Assembly (NCBI GenBank): GCA_030272585.1
Contig: BSYQ01000006.1
Span: forward strand, 1,451,001-1,515,000
Direction: 5' to 3'
Origin: Bryopsis sp. KO-2023
Lineage: Eukaryota; Chlorophyta; Ulvophyceae; Bryopsidales; Bryopsidaceae
DNA length: 64,000 bases
Within the stretch, counting starts at the first letter, position 1. Each line of letters starts with the position of its first letter. Under the pieces are notes generated by a model. It did no database searches. It was given only the letters and a program-made list of their open reading frames with translations, and had not been told where the DNA came from. Below are positions 1 through 11,300 of this stretch, piece after piece. Position numbers and translations under genes: made by a program.

Positions 1-1
1 C

Positions 2-280
2 GAAACCGCGAACCGAGCACCCCGTGCATATCAAAAAGAAACCCCCGAAGTTCCAGGCGACGCCCTCGACGACGCGAATGGGCCACTGCAGTTCGAATCT
101 GCAGCGCGTCGAAAAAGTCCAGGAGATGGATTCGTTCGTGGATTGCTGATCCCTGCGGAGTTGCGGATTAACTGTTTTTTGAATTCGCTGGAGGGACCAG
201 CTGCTATCTGGCCATTGAATGTGGATACCAGGATTGCGAATAGAGGCCGCACACCTTTCCTCTTGGGAACTCCCAGTTGA
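2..280 (+). CDS. possible last exon of a gene entering from the left edge
   Basis: The frame starting at base 2 is open from the window edge to a TGA at 278-280, giving 92 residues with no internal methionine. The translation is mixed in composition and has no domain I recognise. It could be the 3'-terminal exon of a plus-strand gene that begins outside the window. The opposite strand also has a 105-residue open frame here, so the strand is not certain. Only the open frame is seen; the gene is inferred. Confidence 0.25.
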   Translation, partial: ETANRAPRAYQKETPEVPGDALDDANGPLQFESAARRKSPGDGFVRGLLIPAELRINCFLNSLEGPAAIWPLNVDTRIANRGRTPFLLGTPS

Positions 281-3200
281 GTCAGAAAGGAAAGCGAACA
301 TCTCATTACACTTATGCACTTGTTCATGGGAGAGCAAAGGAAGTGCACTCTACGCTGCTGATATAAAAGAAATTATAGTTCTTACCAGTTTGTGGGGAAA
401 CGTAGCCTTTTGACGATTGAATATTCCTCGAATAAAACTGAAATCAGCACGATTCCGTTGTTTGAGTTGCCTGGCAAAAATCAATTGATGTCTAGAGAAA
501 GACTGTGCAAAATTTCAACTCGAAAATGGAAAATTATTCACCACTGAATATTGGCTGGGTAAAACAACACAGAACCATTTTTGAAAATCAACTGATGTCG
601 AAAATAAAACCAGGTGTGGGAAACAGTGAAAACAGAAACATAAGATTGTTTTCCCGGGCGTAGAAAAAGTATTTTTGGATGCATGAATGCTGGTGGGAAG
701 AAATCAAGTGGCTCTGGTTTTTTGAGAGGAAGCCTCATGGAGGTGTTGCATTCACAGACTCTGTTGGGCAAATATGCAGCAATCATTTTTAGTGAATAAC
801 AATGATACATTCTTCCAGCCACATAGAGATATCAGTGGATGAAGATTTGGTGGTCCTGCAACCACCAGGCCACAGATATTGTGAAGCAAGGGCTGCAATT
901 CTGGTTCCAACGGAAAGAGCTTCTTTTCATGAAAAGTCGCACATCCAAGACAACAGTTGAATTTCAGCAGGATAAAGCTATTTCGACGTGAAGAAAATTC
1001 ATAACAAGATGAATGGATTGCTGGCCATCGAATGGAGTTTGAAATGAAATGACAGCTGCAACAAAACATAGGGCCAACCCTCTCCTGGGTGCAGTCAGGA
1101 GGCATTGAAGGCAAATGCAGCAAAAACCGATTGTTAACGCTATTTTTAGTCGAGCACTCTTGCATTCTTTGCTTTTCCAGAGTTCCAAGGATCCTAGACC
1201 AGCCTAAAAAATCTGTAGTCTTGCGGCTTCCCTTTAAAAATTTTGGATTTCCTTTACTGATGGATTTTTCCATTGGGTTCGTTTATAACTTTTGGTATTT
1301 CCTTTACAGGTGGATTTTTCCACTGGGTTGGTCTACAACTCACGGGCGGGTTCTTGCAAACAACGTATGCGCATGTGTGGCAAAGAGAAATGAATGAATA
1401 AAAATATATGTTGAAGACTACAAAAATTCGGTGTTAAAGGAAACCAAGAAATTTGGATGAGGAAAAAAACCTTGAACTGAAAAAGAAAACTGCTTGAAGG
1501 GGAGCAGTGTTGCCACCGCTCCCCATATAACAAAAGTTCAATAGGCTATTATTGCTCGTCATTCTCAGAGATGGCTTATGGAATATTTGTGGCGATTCCA
1601 TTGGGACTTGGTGGAAGACATGGTACTTGTCAGCTGATGCATGGCTCAGGTCGAATTTGCAGTGTTCTTGATTTATTCCTCTTCTTAAAACAATGATTGC
1701 GCTGGAGCCAGTCCAGTGGACATTGTCTTAAGAGGCAGAAATTCTGGCCATAACGGTGCATTACATGACTAGGATTCAAACGTTATTGGGGGGTTGTTGC
1801 AGTATTCAACATTTGAAACATCCCACACTTTTTGAAAAGGGATCATTTCCACTCACTGAGCAAGGCGATTCTGGACACCCTCGCCGAGCTCTGAAGGAAC
1901 CAGGAACAGTGAGTTGAGATTCAAACAAAAACAAAACCATGAATCAAATGTGGATCCAGAGCGCTTATCTTTGACTACAAAATGGTGCAGCATTGCTGTT
2001 TCGGAACAGGAACAAATGGGATCCCTTTTTGCTGCATTTCTGTCAGCTTTTCCACAGTGTCTTACCGGTCAGTTTTTTAGTTGCATGGTTCTCACTTTGC
2101 AGTTCTTGGAAAGTGCATGGCAATAGATCTAATTACCAAAACATAAACATAAGACTTTCACAGTGGCTTTTGGGTTTTCTTGGTGAAATGGTACGGTGAT
2201 ACGAAGGGCGATAGGCCAGGTAGAAAAAAATCGACAACCTTGGTGTTCCTCAACGAAAAACTGAGAAAAATCGAAAAGGAAAGACACTTGCACACGGACT
2301 CGAAGACCGCGGAAAGCAAAACGCCCTGGCGAAAGATGCTTGAAATCTAGCGAAAAACATTCCTTATTTCGTTCGTAAACTTTGTCGTACGACGAGGTGA
2401 AGGAGAACCGACCAATAGATAATTGACATTGATGTGTGTGTGCAGATAATTCCCATCCCCATAATTTTCTCCAACCAACGGTTCTTTCTTTAACGAAAAC
2501 CTCTTTGTGGACTACCTTTTCTTTTCTTTGTCTTGGTTCAGGGAGGATGATGTTGCCAAGAAAAAAAAGAAAAAGAAAATGGACATATGCACTGAGAATC
2601 TGCACCCCTGTTTGGTAAACCAACCCAACATCGAAAACAATGGTACTATACAGAAACAGATTGAAGGAACACCCCCCTATCATTCACATATAACCCAGAA
2701 AAAGAGCAGAAAAAAATTGAGTGTGATTCTTTGCAGCCTCGCAGAGACAATGGCTGGATTCTAATTACAACTGAAAAATCGAGTAAGATTCCACGCGAAA
2801 CCCACCCACTCTTGCTCACCGACCAAGCAATAATATATAAATGAAGAAATTCAAAGTAAAATGATATTCAAGCTTTTTCTTCTCTGCGAAAACGCACATT
2901 GGCAAACCCCCCAACCCCCATATCTATCAGAAATAAGAAATGCGCCTCTCCTCACTTTTCGCTTCCGAAAACAAAGAGTTCGACCAAAAGAAAAAGGAAA
3001 AAAAAGGGAAAGGAAAACAAACAAACAAACAAACAATGCCTAAGTAATCCATTTTTTCTTTTCTCTCCACATAACATTATGCTCCATTGGGAAATTTCCC
3101 TCTTTTCCTTCCTACCTAGACTCGCAAACCCTGATTCTTTTTTTGTTTTTTTTTCCTCCAAGCAACCACGTATCATAAGAAAGCAATTCAAAGAATGATG

Positions 3201-3675
3201 CCCACATTTAGCATCAATAAAAATCAGACCCAAAAAAAAAAAGACACAAATTCAATGAACTAAAAATTTTTTGAAAGAAAGAGAAAACAAGGAAAAGAGA
3301 CCAGAAAGGAAAGAGGATGGAAAAAAAACAAAAAAAAAACAAAAATTTCCCAATCATGAACCCCCCCTTCCCTTCCATACAAGAAAAACTCTCAATTCAA
3401 TCCACAGAATTCGACTTATCGCAATTCAACCACCCCAGGGAATTAAAAAAATTGACACATGTATATCTCTTAAAAATTTTCTTCACCATGTTAGCCTTTC
3501 CGTTTCTTTTCTATGCGATTGTAACATCCCCTTTTTTTGGAACAATTTGTCTTTTTCCTTTCGTTTCTTTTCCTTCCATGATTTCCCTCCTCCCCCCTTT
3601 TTTCCTTTTCCCCGTTTTTTTTTCTTCGACCGTTTTCCCTTCTTTTTCTTTCAGTTTCTTCTCTTTTTTTTTCTA
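281..3675. other. intergenic, no gene supported
   Basis: No reading frame here joins into a convincing gene. The longest frames (173 residues at 752-1273 and 184 residues at 2129-2683, both minus) have no recognisable domain and are rich in Phe, Ser and Leu, as expected from AT-rich noncoding DNA. A short plus-strand frame at 801-959 is protein-like but isolated. The last 400 bases are strongly pyrimidine-rich on the plus strand, so they are purine-rich in the sense of the minus-strand gene that ends at 3676. Confidence 0.5.
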
Positions 3676-6600
3676 CTACTTTTTCTCCCCAAGAACTGCA
3701 ACTGACCGCTTCAGATACTGTTCAATAAATCTCCGGGATTGAGCCAGGACTTGATTTCTCTTCGCAGCCGAACGTTTCAGTCGGGCGTTTTCATCCTCCA
3801 GCTCCTGCACCCGTTTGCTCAAAGCATCTGACGACTCCATTCCATCCAACCCACTCCCAACATCTGCCTCTACCTCCATATCACCATTAGTCCCCCCACC
3901 AGAGCTAGCTTGCGACTTTCCCACATTCCTCCTGGTACTCTTTTTCTCCAAACTCCCCCCACTCCTCCTGCCACCTTTCGCCTTCCCTCCGAATCCCCCA
4001 CCCCCCTCGTTTTTCCCGACTCCAGCCGCCTGTTTAGCCGACAGCTGCTCCTTCAACGCACTCACTTCTTCCTTCGCTGCGGATTCGGCGGTCAAAGCCT
4101 GGGAAAGCTTCTCCTGCAACGAGGCGATCAGCGGCTGGACCTTTTTGCCCTCCTCCTTGCTTTGCTGCTGGTTCTTCTGGAGCGATTCCATTTTGTCGAC
4201 GAGAAATTGCACTTCCACTTGCAGAGCATCGGCTTTGTCGGTTGCATCTGCAGCGACCAGCGATTGCTCCTGCAGGGCAGCTTCCAATTCGGCGATGTGA
4301 CCTTCGTATTCAGCCCGAGCCTCATCATCGACTCCTGACGATTCGGCACCGATCTGCTCATCGATGGGTGGTTCAGTTTGGCTAGGAGTTGTGATGCTCT
4401 GTTTCACAGCCATGGCAACTTTCTCTGCTTTATCCAGCAGGGTGGCCGCAGCTTCCATTTCGTCGGCAGCTTGCCTCTGAAAATCTGCCAGCGCAGCCTC
4501 CGATTGTTCGACTGACTCTCGCAGAGCGTTGCCCTCTTCTTTGCTTTCTTGGACGAGGGTTCTGAGCTGCCCAATGTCGTTTTCTCGCGCTTTCAATTCT
4601 TTAGTAAGGTCCACGATCTTGGCATCGCTGCTGGCTTTCCCTTCCTTCGCTGTGGTGACTAATTTCTTTTCCTGTTCCAGCGACTGCTGCAAGGTTTTCA
4701 CCTCGACCTTAAGCGATTCGGCACCTTTCCGGACCTCCTCGAGTTTCTTGTCAGACACCAGTCCAATCTTGGCTTTTTTGACCTCATCGGATTTCGCCTT
4801 CAGGGCAGTTTGCAGGGCTTCCGTCTGTTCGGTTAACTCAGAAACGATCTTGGTGGCCTCAGCCAGTTCCGCAGCCTTCGCTTTCGAGGTCTTTTTCAAA
4901 GATTGAATCACCTCTTTATCCTCCTTGTTGGCCTCCCCATCGGCCTCCAATTTGGCAACTTTCGACTTCAACTCATCTCTGATCTTCTCCAGCTGTTTCA
5001 CCTCAGCGGCGGAAGCCTCGCTCGCTTTTTCGCTCGACTTCATTTTCCCCTGAACATCCTCAATTTTCGAAAGCAATTTCACTTTCTCCGCCTCAAACGT
5101 TTTTCGTTCTTCGTCCATGACACCTTCCATTTCTTTAATTTGAGCATCTGTTTTTTCTTGCAGAGCCTTCAAAGCCTCCGCTTTCATTTTTTCGCTGGCA
5201 GCGGCCGATTTCTTGGACTCTGCCTCTGCCTTTTCCTGAGTTTTTTTCAGGGCCTCCTTCAAACTGTTTACTTCAGCAGCTTTCGCAACCTCCAGCTTGT
5301 CGAAGTCGTCTTCCATTTTCGAGAGCTTGGTTTGCATTTTTGCCACCTTGTTTCGAAGATCGGTGGTTTCTGCGACACGAATGGCCTCTCCCTCACAGAG
5401 ATGCTCCAGCTCTTGTTGAACCTTCGCCAGGTTTACTAAGCCTTTTTCCTCGTTGGAGCGGGCAGCGTTCAGCTCGACCTTGAGGTCATCAGCTTCCTTG
5501 GTTTTCTTGTTCACGCGGGTAGTCAGTCTGGCAACCTCACTTTCCAGCACCGAGAGTTGCCGCCCCGTTTTCCTCGCTTGAAAGAAGGCTTCTCGTTTTT
5601 CCTTGTTGGCAGTTCCCAGCTGAATTGACTTTTCCTCCAGCCGAGTTTGCGATCTCCTTCTGGCCTCCTGGACTTTCTTGTATTGCGACCTCCAGGAGGC
5701 AGCTTCCTCGGCTGTGGCTCTCACCTTCTGCTCCAACCCCGCCTCTTGTCCACGGGCTGTGGCCAACTCCAATTTCAGGTTTTTGATGTTATCCTCCAGC
5801 GAACCGATCTTCGACCGCAGGGCAGTGCTGTCCAGATTCCCCTTCCGGCTTGCATTCAACGTGAGCGCTTCTTTCGCAGCTTGAAGTTTTTTGCACCGTC
5901 GCTCCAGGGTGTCGGTCAGTTCTTTCTGTTGTTCATGTTCGAATCGAAGGACTTCCATTGCACTGTGAGAGTCCTTCAGCGCCGTGGTTAAATCGGCCAC
6001 CTTTCGATCAGTGACCAAAGCCTCGTCCCTGAGATTCAGCTCCCTGGCTTCGAATTCTTTCATTTCCACAGCCCAAGCTGCCTCAGCGTTTTCCAAGGCA
6101 GATTTTGCCTCATCCAGACTGCCTTCCAGAGCTTCATGATGGGCCTGCAGCTGCATCAGCTTGTTCTCCTGACTCGCCAGCAGTTTTTCACTCTCAGCAG
6201 TCTTGGCCTCGGCCGCGGCCTTCGCCAGACGGGACGACTCGAGGGATTGAAACAAATCCCCCAAAACCTGTTCCTGATTGTTCATAACTTCCCGGAGTTT
6301 TTCCAGCCCGTCGTTCACCACCCAGCCGGTCTCACCCTCCATTGGCCTGTCCTCCAGCTCTTTTTGCGCCAAAGCGAGAGCCTCCTCTAGTTCGCGGTAT
6401 CTCTCCATGGTCGACCGAAAATCAGCCTCGCGAGAGGCGTTCGCGATTTTAACCTCCTCCTTGAGCGTTTCGACCTCCGCTGCTTTGAGTTCGAGCTCCC
6501 CTTGGCAAGCCGTGAGCAAGACCTGCGTTTCCGACGCCTCGCGTTTAACCTTTTTCATCTCTTTCTTGATTTTCTCCATCTCCAACGATTTGCCCTGCAC

Positions 6601-6954
6601 GCTCTTCCTCAGCGAGTCCACCTCTTGCGCCAACGCCCTGCCCTGCTGCTGAATGTCTTGCAGCCATTTGGGCCCTTTGTCGGACTTCTTTTTGGAAGGG
6701 GGCAACGAATCAAGAAGCTTGTCGAGGTCCACCACCGAATCGCTGTCCTCGGTTTTCTTCTTCTTAACTGCGGAGAGCCCCGCCGAGCGTCGGGTTGAAA
6801 GTCGTCTCAATTCCCAAGGCACCCCGTTCAAGTTACGATTCTGACAGAAACCAGGCCAAGCCCGGACGCTGTTCGCAGCGGGCAGTCGACGAGGGAGAGT
6901 GCGACCACAACATGGAATTTTCCACCCTCGGCCCAGATCACGGGCCAACATCAC
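3676..6954 (-). CDS. long coiled-coil protein with organelle-type N-terminus
   Basis: A single uninterrupted frame of 1092 residues, the longest in the window and the only large gene without introns. Residues 1-60 are rich in Arg, Ser, Leu and Ala and poor in acidic residues, like a mitochondrial or plastid presequence. A short acidic stretch follows (about 68-80), then nearly 900 residues of heptad-like Glu/Lys/Ala/Leu sequence with almost no proline, typical of a rod-like coiled coil. Around residues 985-1030 a Gly/Lys/Arg/Ser-rich basic segment could bind nucleic acid. The C-terminus returns to a short coiled coil ending in a basic helix. The role is unknown; a structural or tethering protein is the most that can be said. 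It could equally be cytosolic if the presequence reading is wrong. The next ATG, codon 2, is an equally possible start. Confidence 0.85.
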   Translation of the reverse strand: MMLARDLGRGWKIPCCGRTLPRRLPAANSVRAWPGFCQNRNLNGVPWELRRLSTRRSAGLSAVKKKKTEDSDSVVDLDKLLDSLPPSKKKSDKGPKWLQDIQQQGRALAQEVDSLRKSVQGKSLEMEKIKKEMKKVKREASETQVLLTACQGELELKAAEVETLKEEVKIANASREADFRSTMERYRELEEALALAQKELEDRPMEGETGWVVNDGLEKLREVMNNQEQVLGDLFQSLESSRLAKAAAEAKTAESEKLLASQENKLMQLQAHHEALEGSLDEAKSALENAEAAWAVEMKEFEARELNLRDEALVTDRKVADLTTALKDSHSAMEVLRFEHEQQKELTDTLERRCKKLQAAKEALTLNASRKGNLDSTALRSKIGSLEDNIKNLKLELATARGQEAGLEQKVRATAEEAASWRSQYKKVQEARRRSQTRLEEKSIQLGTANKEKREAFFQARKTGRQLSVLESEVARLTTRVNKKTKEADDLKVELNAARSNEEKGLVNLAKVQQELEHLCEGEAIRVAETTDLRNKVAKMQTKLSKMEDDFDKLEVAKAAEVNSLKEALKKTQEKAEAESKKSAAASEKMKAEALKALQEKTDAQIKEMEGVMDEERKTFEAEKVKLLSKIEDVQGKMKSSEKASEASAAEVKQLEKIRDELKSKVAKLEADGEANKEDKEVIQSLKKTSKAKAAELAEATKIVSELTEQTEALQTALKAKSDEVKKAKIGLVSDKKLEEVRKGAESLKVEVKTLQQSLEQEKKLVTTAKEGKASSDAKIVDLTKELKARENDIGQLRTLVQESKEEGNALRESVEQSEAALADFQRQAADEMEAAATLLDKAEKVAMAVKQSITTPSQTEPPIDEQIGAESSGVDDEARAEYEGHIAELEAALQEQSLVAADATDKADALQVEVQFLVDKMESLQKNQQQSKEEGKKVQPLIASLQEKLSQALTAESAAKEEVSALKEQLSAKQAAGVGKNEGGGGFGGKAKGGRRSGGSLEKKSTRRNVGKSQASSGGGTNGDMEVEADVGSGLDGMESSDALSKRVQELEDENARLKRSAAKRNQVLAQSRRFIEQYLKRSVAVLGEKK

Positions 6955-8346
6955 CCGAAACTATTCTCCCGCGGTGAAAAGGGCTTCGGTTTTGACAAGG
7001 GGACGGGAGGGCAGGCACGCGATCGGAAACCCTCTAACTTATGCTCCAGACAGGTGCATCAAACGGGCTATTTACACGTCGATGGGGCTGCTGGCGGTGA
7101 AGTCCACAGGACCACGTTTCGAACAGCAGTTTTTCTGCGTCTCCTCCACACTTTTGAACGACAAGGCAACTCGCAGCTCCGATAGCTCAAAATCCAATAA
7201 CAGCGATTTCGGTCTGTTGCCGTCCAGTGAGACATAGACATCCCAAAGTTACGAAAACCTGACATGAAAGTCGCAGCAAGCTCAAAAAGAAAAACGATTT
7301 CCAGAATCGGGTGCCGTTTACAAACGGTGGCAGAAAAGTGTGAGGGAAAGTGTGCACGGGTTGTACTGCAGCAGTGCGAGCGTTAGACCCCCCCAAAAAA
7401 AATTCCCAGCTGGTCTCTGTGGTCGCGCGCACCTTCTGCTGTGGTGGTTGCGGTTCCCCCTGCCTGACCTTGTCTCGCCATGAACGCCTGGCCTAGTCTT
7501 CTAGGTTGAGACGCTCCGTAGGTTGGGTTGGGAAGTACCGTTACCTCCCCCTGTGTTGCAAGCAGTTCTCTCAGTGAGAATTCTCAAGTGTGTAGAAACC
7601 GTGCTGCCATTTCACACGTCCCGAGCAGTCGAGTCTTTCAGGACAGTCATAACAGAATTCGCAGCTGGTGGTCCCAGCTCTTGAGGAACACTACACGGTT
7701 TTGCGCTGCCCTGTGAGTCGTCTATCTCTTGAGCTCAGGGCATGGTGTGGCAGCAAGTCGAATCTTGGCTGTGGATTTTTTTTTGAATGGCGGGGCGGTT
7801 GACGGCTTCTGCTGGCGTTAGTTTTTTCTGCCAGGCAACCGTAATCAGAACAGTGCCCCTGAGAACAGCGAGGATATGAGCTGGAAATCAAGCGGCGTGC
7901 CTCTGTGTAATCATTAGAAACAAACAAATAATATCGCTTGCAAGGCGCCTGTGTGGAGTGAAAGATCTGCCAAGAAAAGAAAAGCAAGGGAAAATTTAGA
8001 AAAATATTACTGTAGAAGCGGGCCTGGCAGTTCGCTTTCTGCGGAAGGCCTTCAGTTGCTGTGCATGCATTCGTTCAGGACGATCCTTCTCGAGAAAATC
8101 TGTGTGTTTTCAAAGGAGTATTAATTCGATTGATAATGGAGGACTGATTTGTACTGTGGCGTGCGTAGAGCCGTTTGAACAGGAAAGACATGTCCAAAGT
8201 TGGACGGCACCGACGAGGACGTTCTATCACAATGCCCAACCCCTCGACTTCACACCAAACGAGACTCTTACCCTTTTTCCCCCACGATTTTTCTTTCCAA
8301 CGTGTTTGGTAAACACATTTAACGAGGTCGGGGTCCGCAGCGCGTC
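6955..8346. other. divergent intergenic region between two genes
   Basis: This 1.4 kb separates the start of the minus-strand coiled-coil gene from the start of the plus-strand gene at 8347, so it must hold both promoters and 5' leaders. It is less AT-rich than most intergenic DNA here. I see no convincing exon, TATA box or RNA gene. Confidence 0.4.
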
Positions 8347-11300
8347 ATGCCTCCCATGGCGTCTGGCTTGGTTGGAGCGCGAGTCGTTTGCGGCCCTGCA
8401 GTTCTACGTGACTGGGCTTTACACTTCCGCCCCGACGACGGCACACTGTTAGCTTTTTTCACCGACATCGCCTCCGGCTCGAACGACAGCGGCGATGGGT
8501 TCGTACTGCAACCGCGTTATGACGCGTCGAAGATGCAGGCGCGCGTTGCCGAACAAAAAGACGGACAAGAAATGACCATCCCATCTTCGGCAAAGTTTGA
8601 AGACGCAGCCAGCTTCGGACGGTGGTTCACGTTCCAAGTCCCTGATACTGGCGCTCCTTCTGCGAGCTCGTCAGCGCCTGCACCTGCGCCAGCGCCAGCG
8701 CTGGCGTCGAGGGCTGTGTCGGAACAACAGCAGAGCATCCCTGCACGCCCTAATGTCAGGCACCAGGTGGGTGAAACAAATCCTCATCCTGCCTTCGCAC
8801 CGGCTCCCCCCTCTCACCAAGAAAACAGAAATCATACCGTGCAGAACTTCTGTACTGTCGTTTTGCTCGCGTTAGCTGTGGCGTTGATAGGTTGGGGTGG
8901 GGTCAGCGCTTATTTTCACTCGCCGTCAGAAACGCTCCACATATCTCCACAACTTCCTGGACACTTTTTTTTGTCTCCCTCTTTTTTTTTTTTTTTTTGG
9001 TCACCGCCACTCCAGAATTGTGAAACGTAAAAACACACAGGTGAGCGAATCATGGAACGAAACGATCGCGCGGAAGGAAGCGAAAGTTGCACCGAGCGTG
9101 CGTTCCGTCAGAGCTATGGCGGTGCCTTCCATTACCCCGATTACTCAGAAACAAGTCAGGGGGGGCCACGATTCGACGACCGCTAGACACGCCGACGAGG
9201 GGGAGTGTAACGGGAAGCCGTCGGGATCGATCGTCCCGCCGCTCAATGTCAGGGCAGTCCAGCACCGTACGCCATTGGGCGATGTCTACAAGGTATTACA
9301 CCGCCACGTATTTCCCACCATGAATTAGTGAAAAAAAATACAGACGTTTTCATCCAGGAGGATTACCAGGGATATCCGAATTTAAACAGATCGATAGATT
9401 ACCGCCGGACGAAATTCCAGGAATTACTGCTGTCTGATGGATCTTCTCTAATATTGAAAGCAGCAGAAAACTGTAACTGTTTTTTTTACTGTTTTGCTCG
9501 AACCTCCGTGATGTTTTCAGGCCACTGTACCGCTGTGTCTATTTTTTCCAACAAATTTCTGAAAATTCTGAAAATGTCGACGGAACATACCCATGAAATA
9601 TGCCTTGCAACTCGATTCTTAGAGGAGAAATGAAATGGAAAGGATGATGACTGATCAAGGAATCCTCTTCTTTGTCGGGTTGGTGGAAAGGTAACTTGAT
9701 GGTCTGAGGAAGGAACATCAATAGAATTTGGAGCCAAGGATATTGTACATTTGTTGAAAAAAGAGTGAGTCCAGGATATAATGGGATGTAGCTGGTTGGT
9801 GGATTGTAGGGCAACTTGGATTCTGAAGAAGTCCAGGATTCTACCATGGATGAGTCAGTGTCGTCCTCCGAGTCAGACTTGGATTGCAACACCCACGAGA
9901 CGACGAATCTGGACAAAGAGGTAGGCTGCTTTTTCTTGATTGAAAAAAAAGTGTGAAAATCTGGAGCGATGCAAGGATAATAATTCATGGATAAGGAAAG
10001 ACCAGGATTGTCAAGAATGTATGTTCCTCAGCTCCCCTCCACCCCCCTCCCCCAAATAAAAAAAATTGCTAAATTGTTAAATTGTTATTTATCCAGAAAG
10101 ATCTGTTGTAGGCATTTTCTTTTGCTAGGATTTGCCATTGTATTCTTGCACCCAAAAGCAACGTTTTGGAATTCCTGTGGAAAATACTTAAGGCGCACAC
10201 TGCTCAATTGAACTAAACAGTTTCATTTTTTTGTTTCTGTTGAAAGGAGGAGGAAAGCGAGGGGAGTCCTGCGGTGGATTCGAATCAAGACGCTCTCTCC
10301 TGCGTGCATGAGAGCTTCATGCAGCTCATGCAGAAATTGCTGAGGGCTATGCCAAGCAGTCCACAATCGGCGAGACTCCTGCAATGTGCGAATCCTCCCT
10401 ACACTCCCAGCTCCCGTGCCAAGCGATGCGAAGGTCAGACTGAAATTCCCACCATGTGTTGATCGTTTCGGATGGATGATGGGTGTCCCGATACAATGAG
10501 CTGCAGACAAATTTGGAAATAGGTTGCATCCCAATTGTAGTTCGTTGCTTGTTTGTTTTTGTAAACTTGAGAGAAAAAAGCTGGAAGGTTTTTTCATCAA
10601 AGAAACGAGGAGTGTTGAGAAAAAGAAGCAGGAAAAGTAAGGAAAGAAAGTAAGGAGATTTCTGAGTTTTATTTCGTGTGTTAGGCAACCATGATGTGAT
10701 GGATGGGCCTTGCCAGGGTTGCAGCATGGAAGATATCGGGTGCTGGACATACAACATTTCACAACTAGTTTTTGACTACATTACAACGGTAAGAGGGAAA
10801 AAAACTTGCCTACTTTTTTGTCAGAGAAAAAGCTTAATTTTTTTTTGGGGGGGGGAAAGGGATTTTGATCAGTCGTTGAAGGGGGAATAACCAACACTGG
10901 ACACACACACACACACACACACAGCATCGAGCTTTTGTTATTGTTGGAAGAAGGGGTCGGAATATATTCGAAGGGAAGGGAAAATCCATCCAGACACATG
11001 GTCGACCGATAGGCTATTTTTCTAAAAATCTAATCAGTGTCGACAGCGACTCAGGGGAAAAAAAACAATTTGTCATTTGTGTGATTCTTGTCGATGGCCA
11101 TAGGTGATGTTCGACGAAGGTATATTGTTGGAAGTGGATTACACTTCTTGGGAAGACGTTCTCTTGGTGGTCGAACACAACCCGACCGCCTGTAAAGTAG
11201 CGTTGGCTAAATTGGGGGAGCACCCCCAGACCGCAGGGAAGTGTCTTTTGGCCGACGTCAATGGTCCTTGCAAAGATTTCGCATACGTTTTCTGCAAGGG

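Noticed and set aside
752-1273. 173-residue minus-strand frame
   Set aside because: No domain; a competing protein-like plus-strand frame (801-959) overlaps it and neither extends into a gene.
2129-2683. 184-residue minus-strand frame
   Set aside because: No domain, Phe-rich, no supporting exons; likely chance in AT-rich DNA.
4529-6798. several plus-strand frames of 80-180 residues
   Set aside because: They are shadows of the minus-strand coiled-coil gene; its biased codons leave the opposite strand open.
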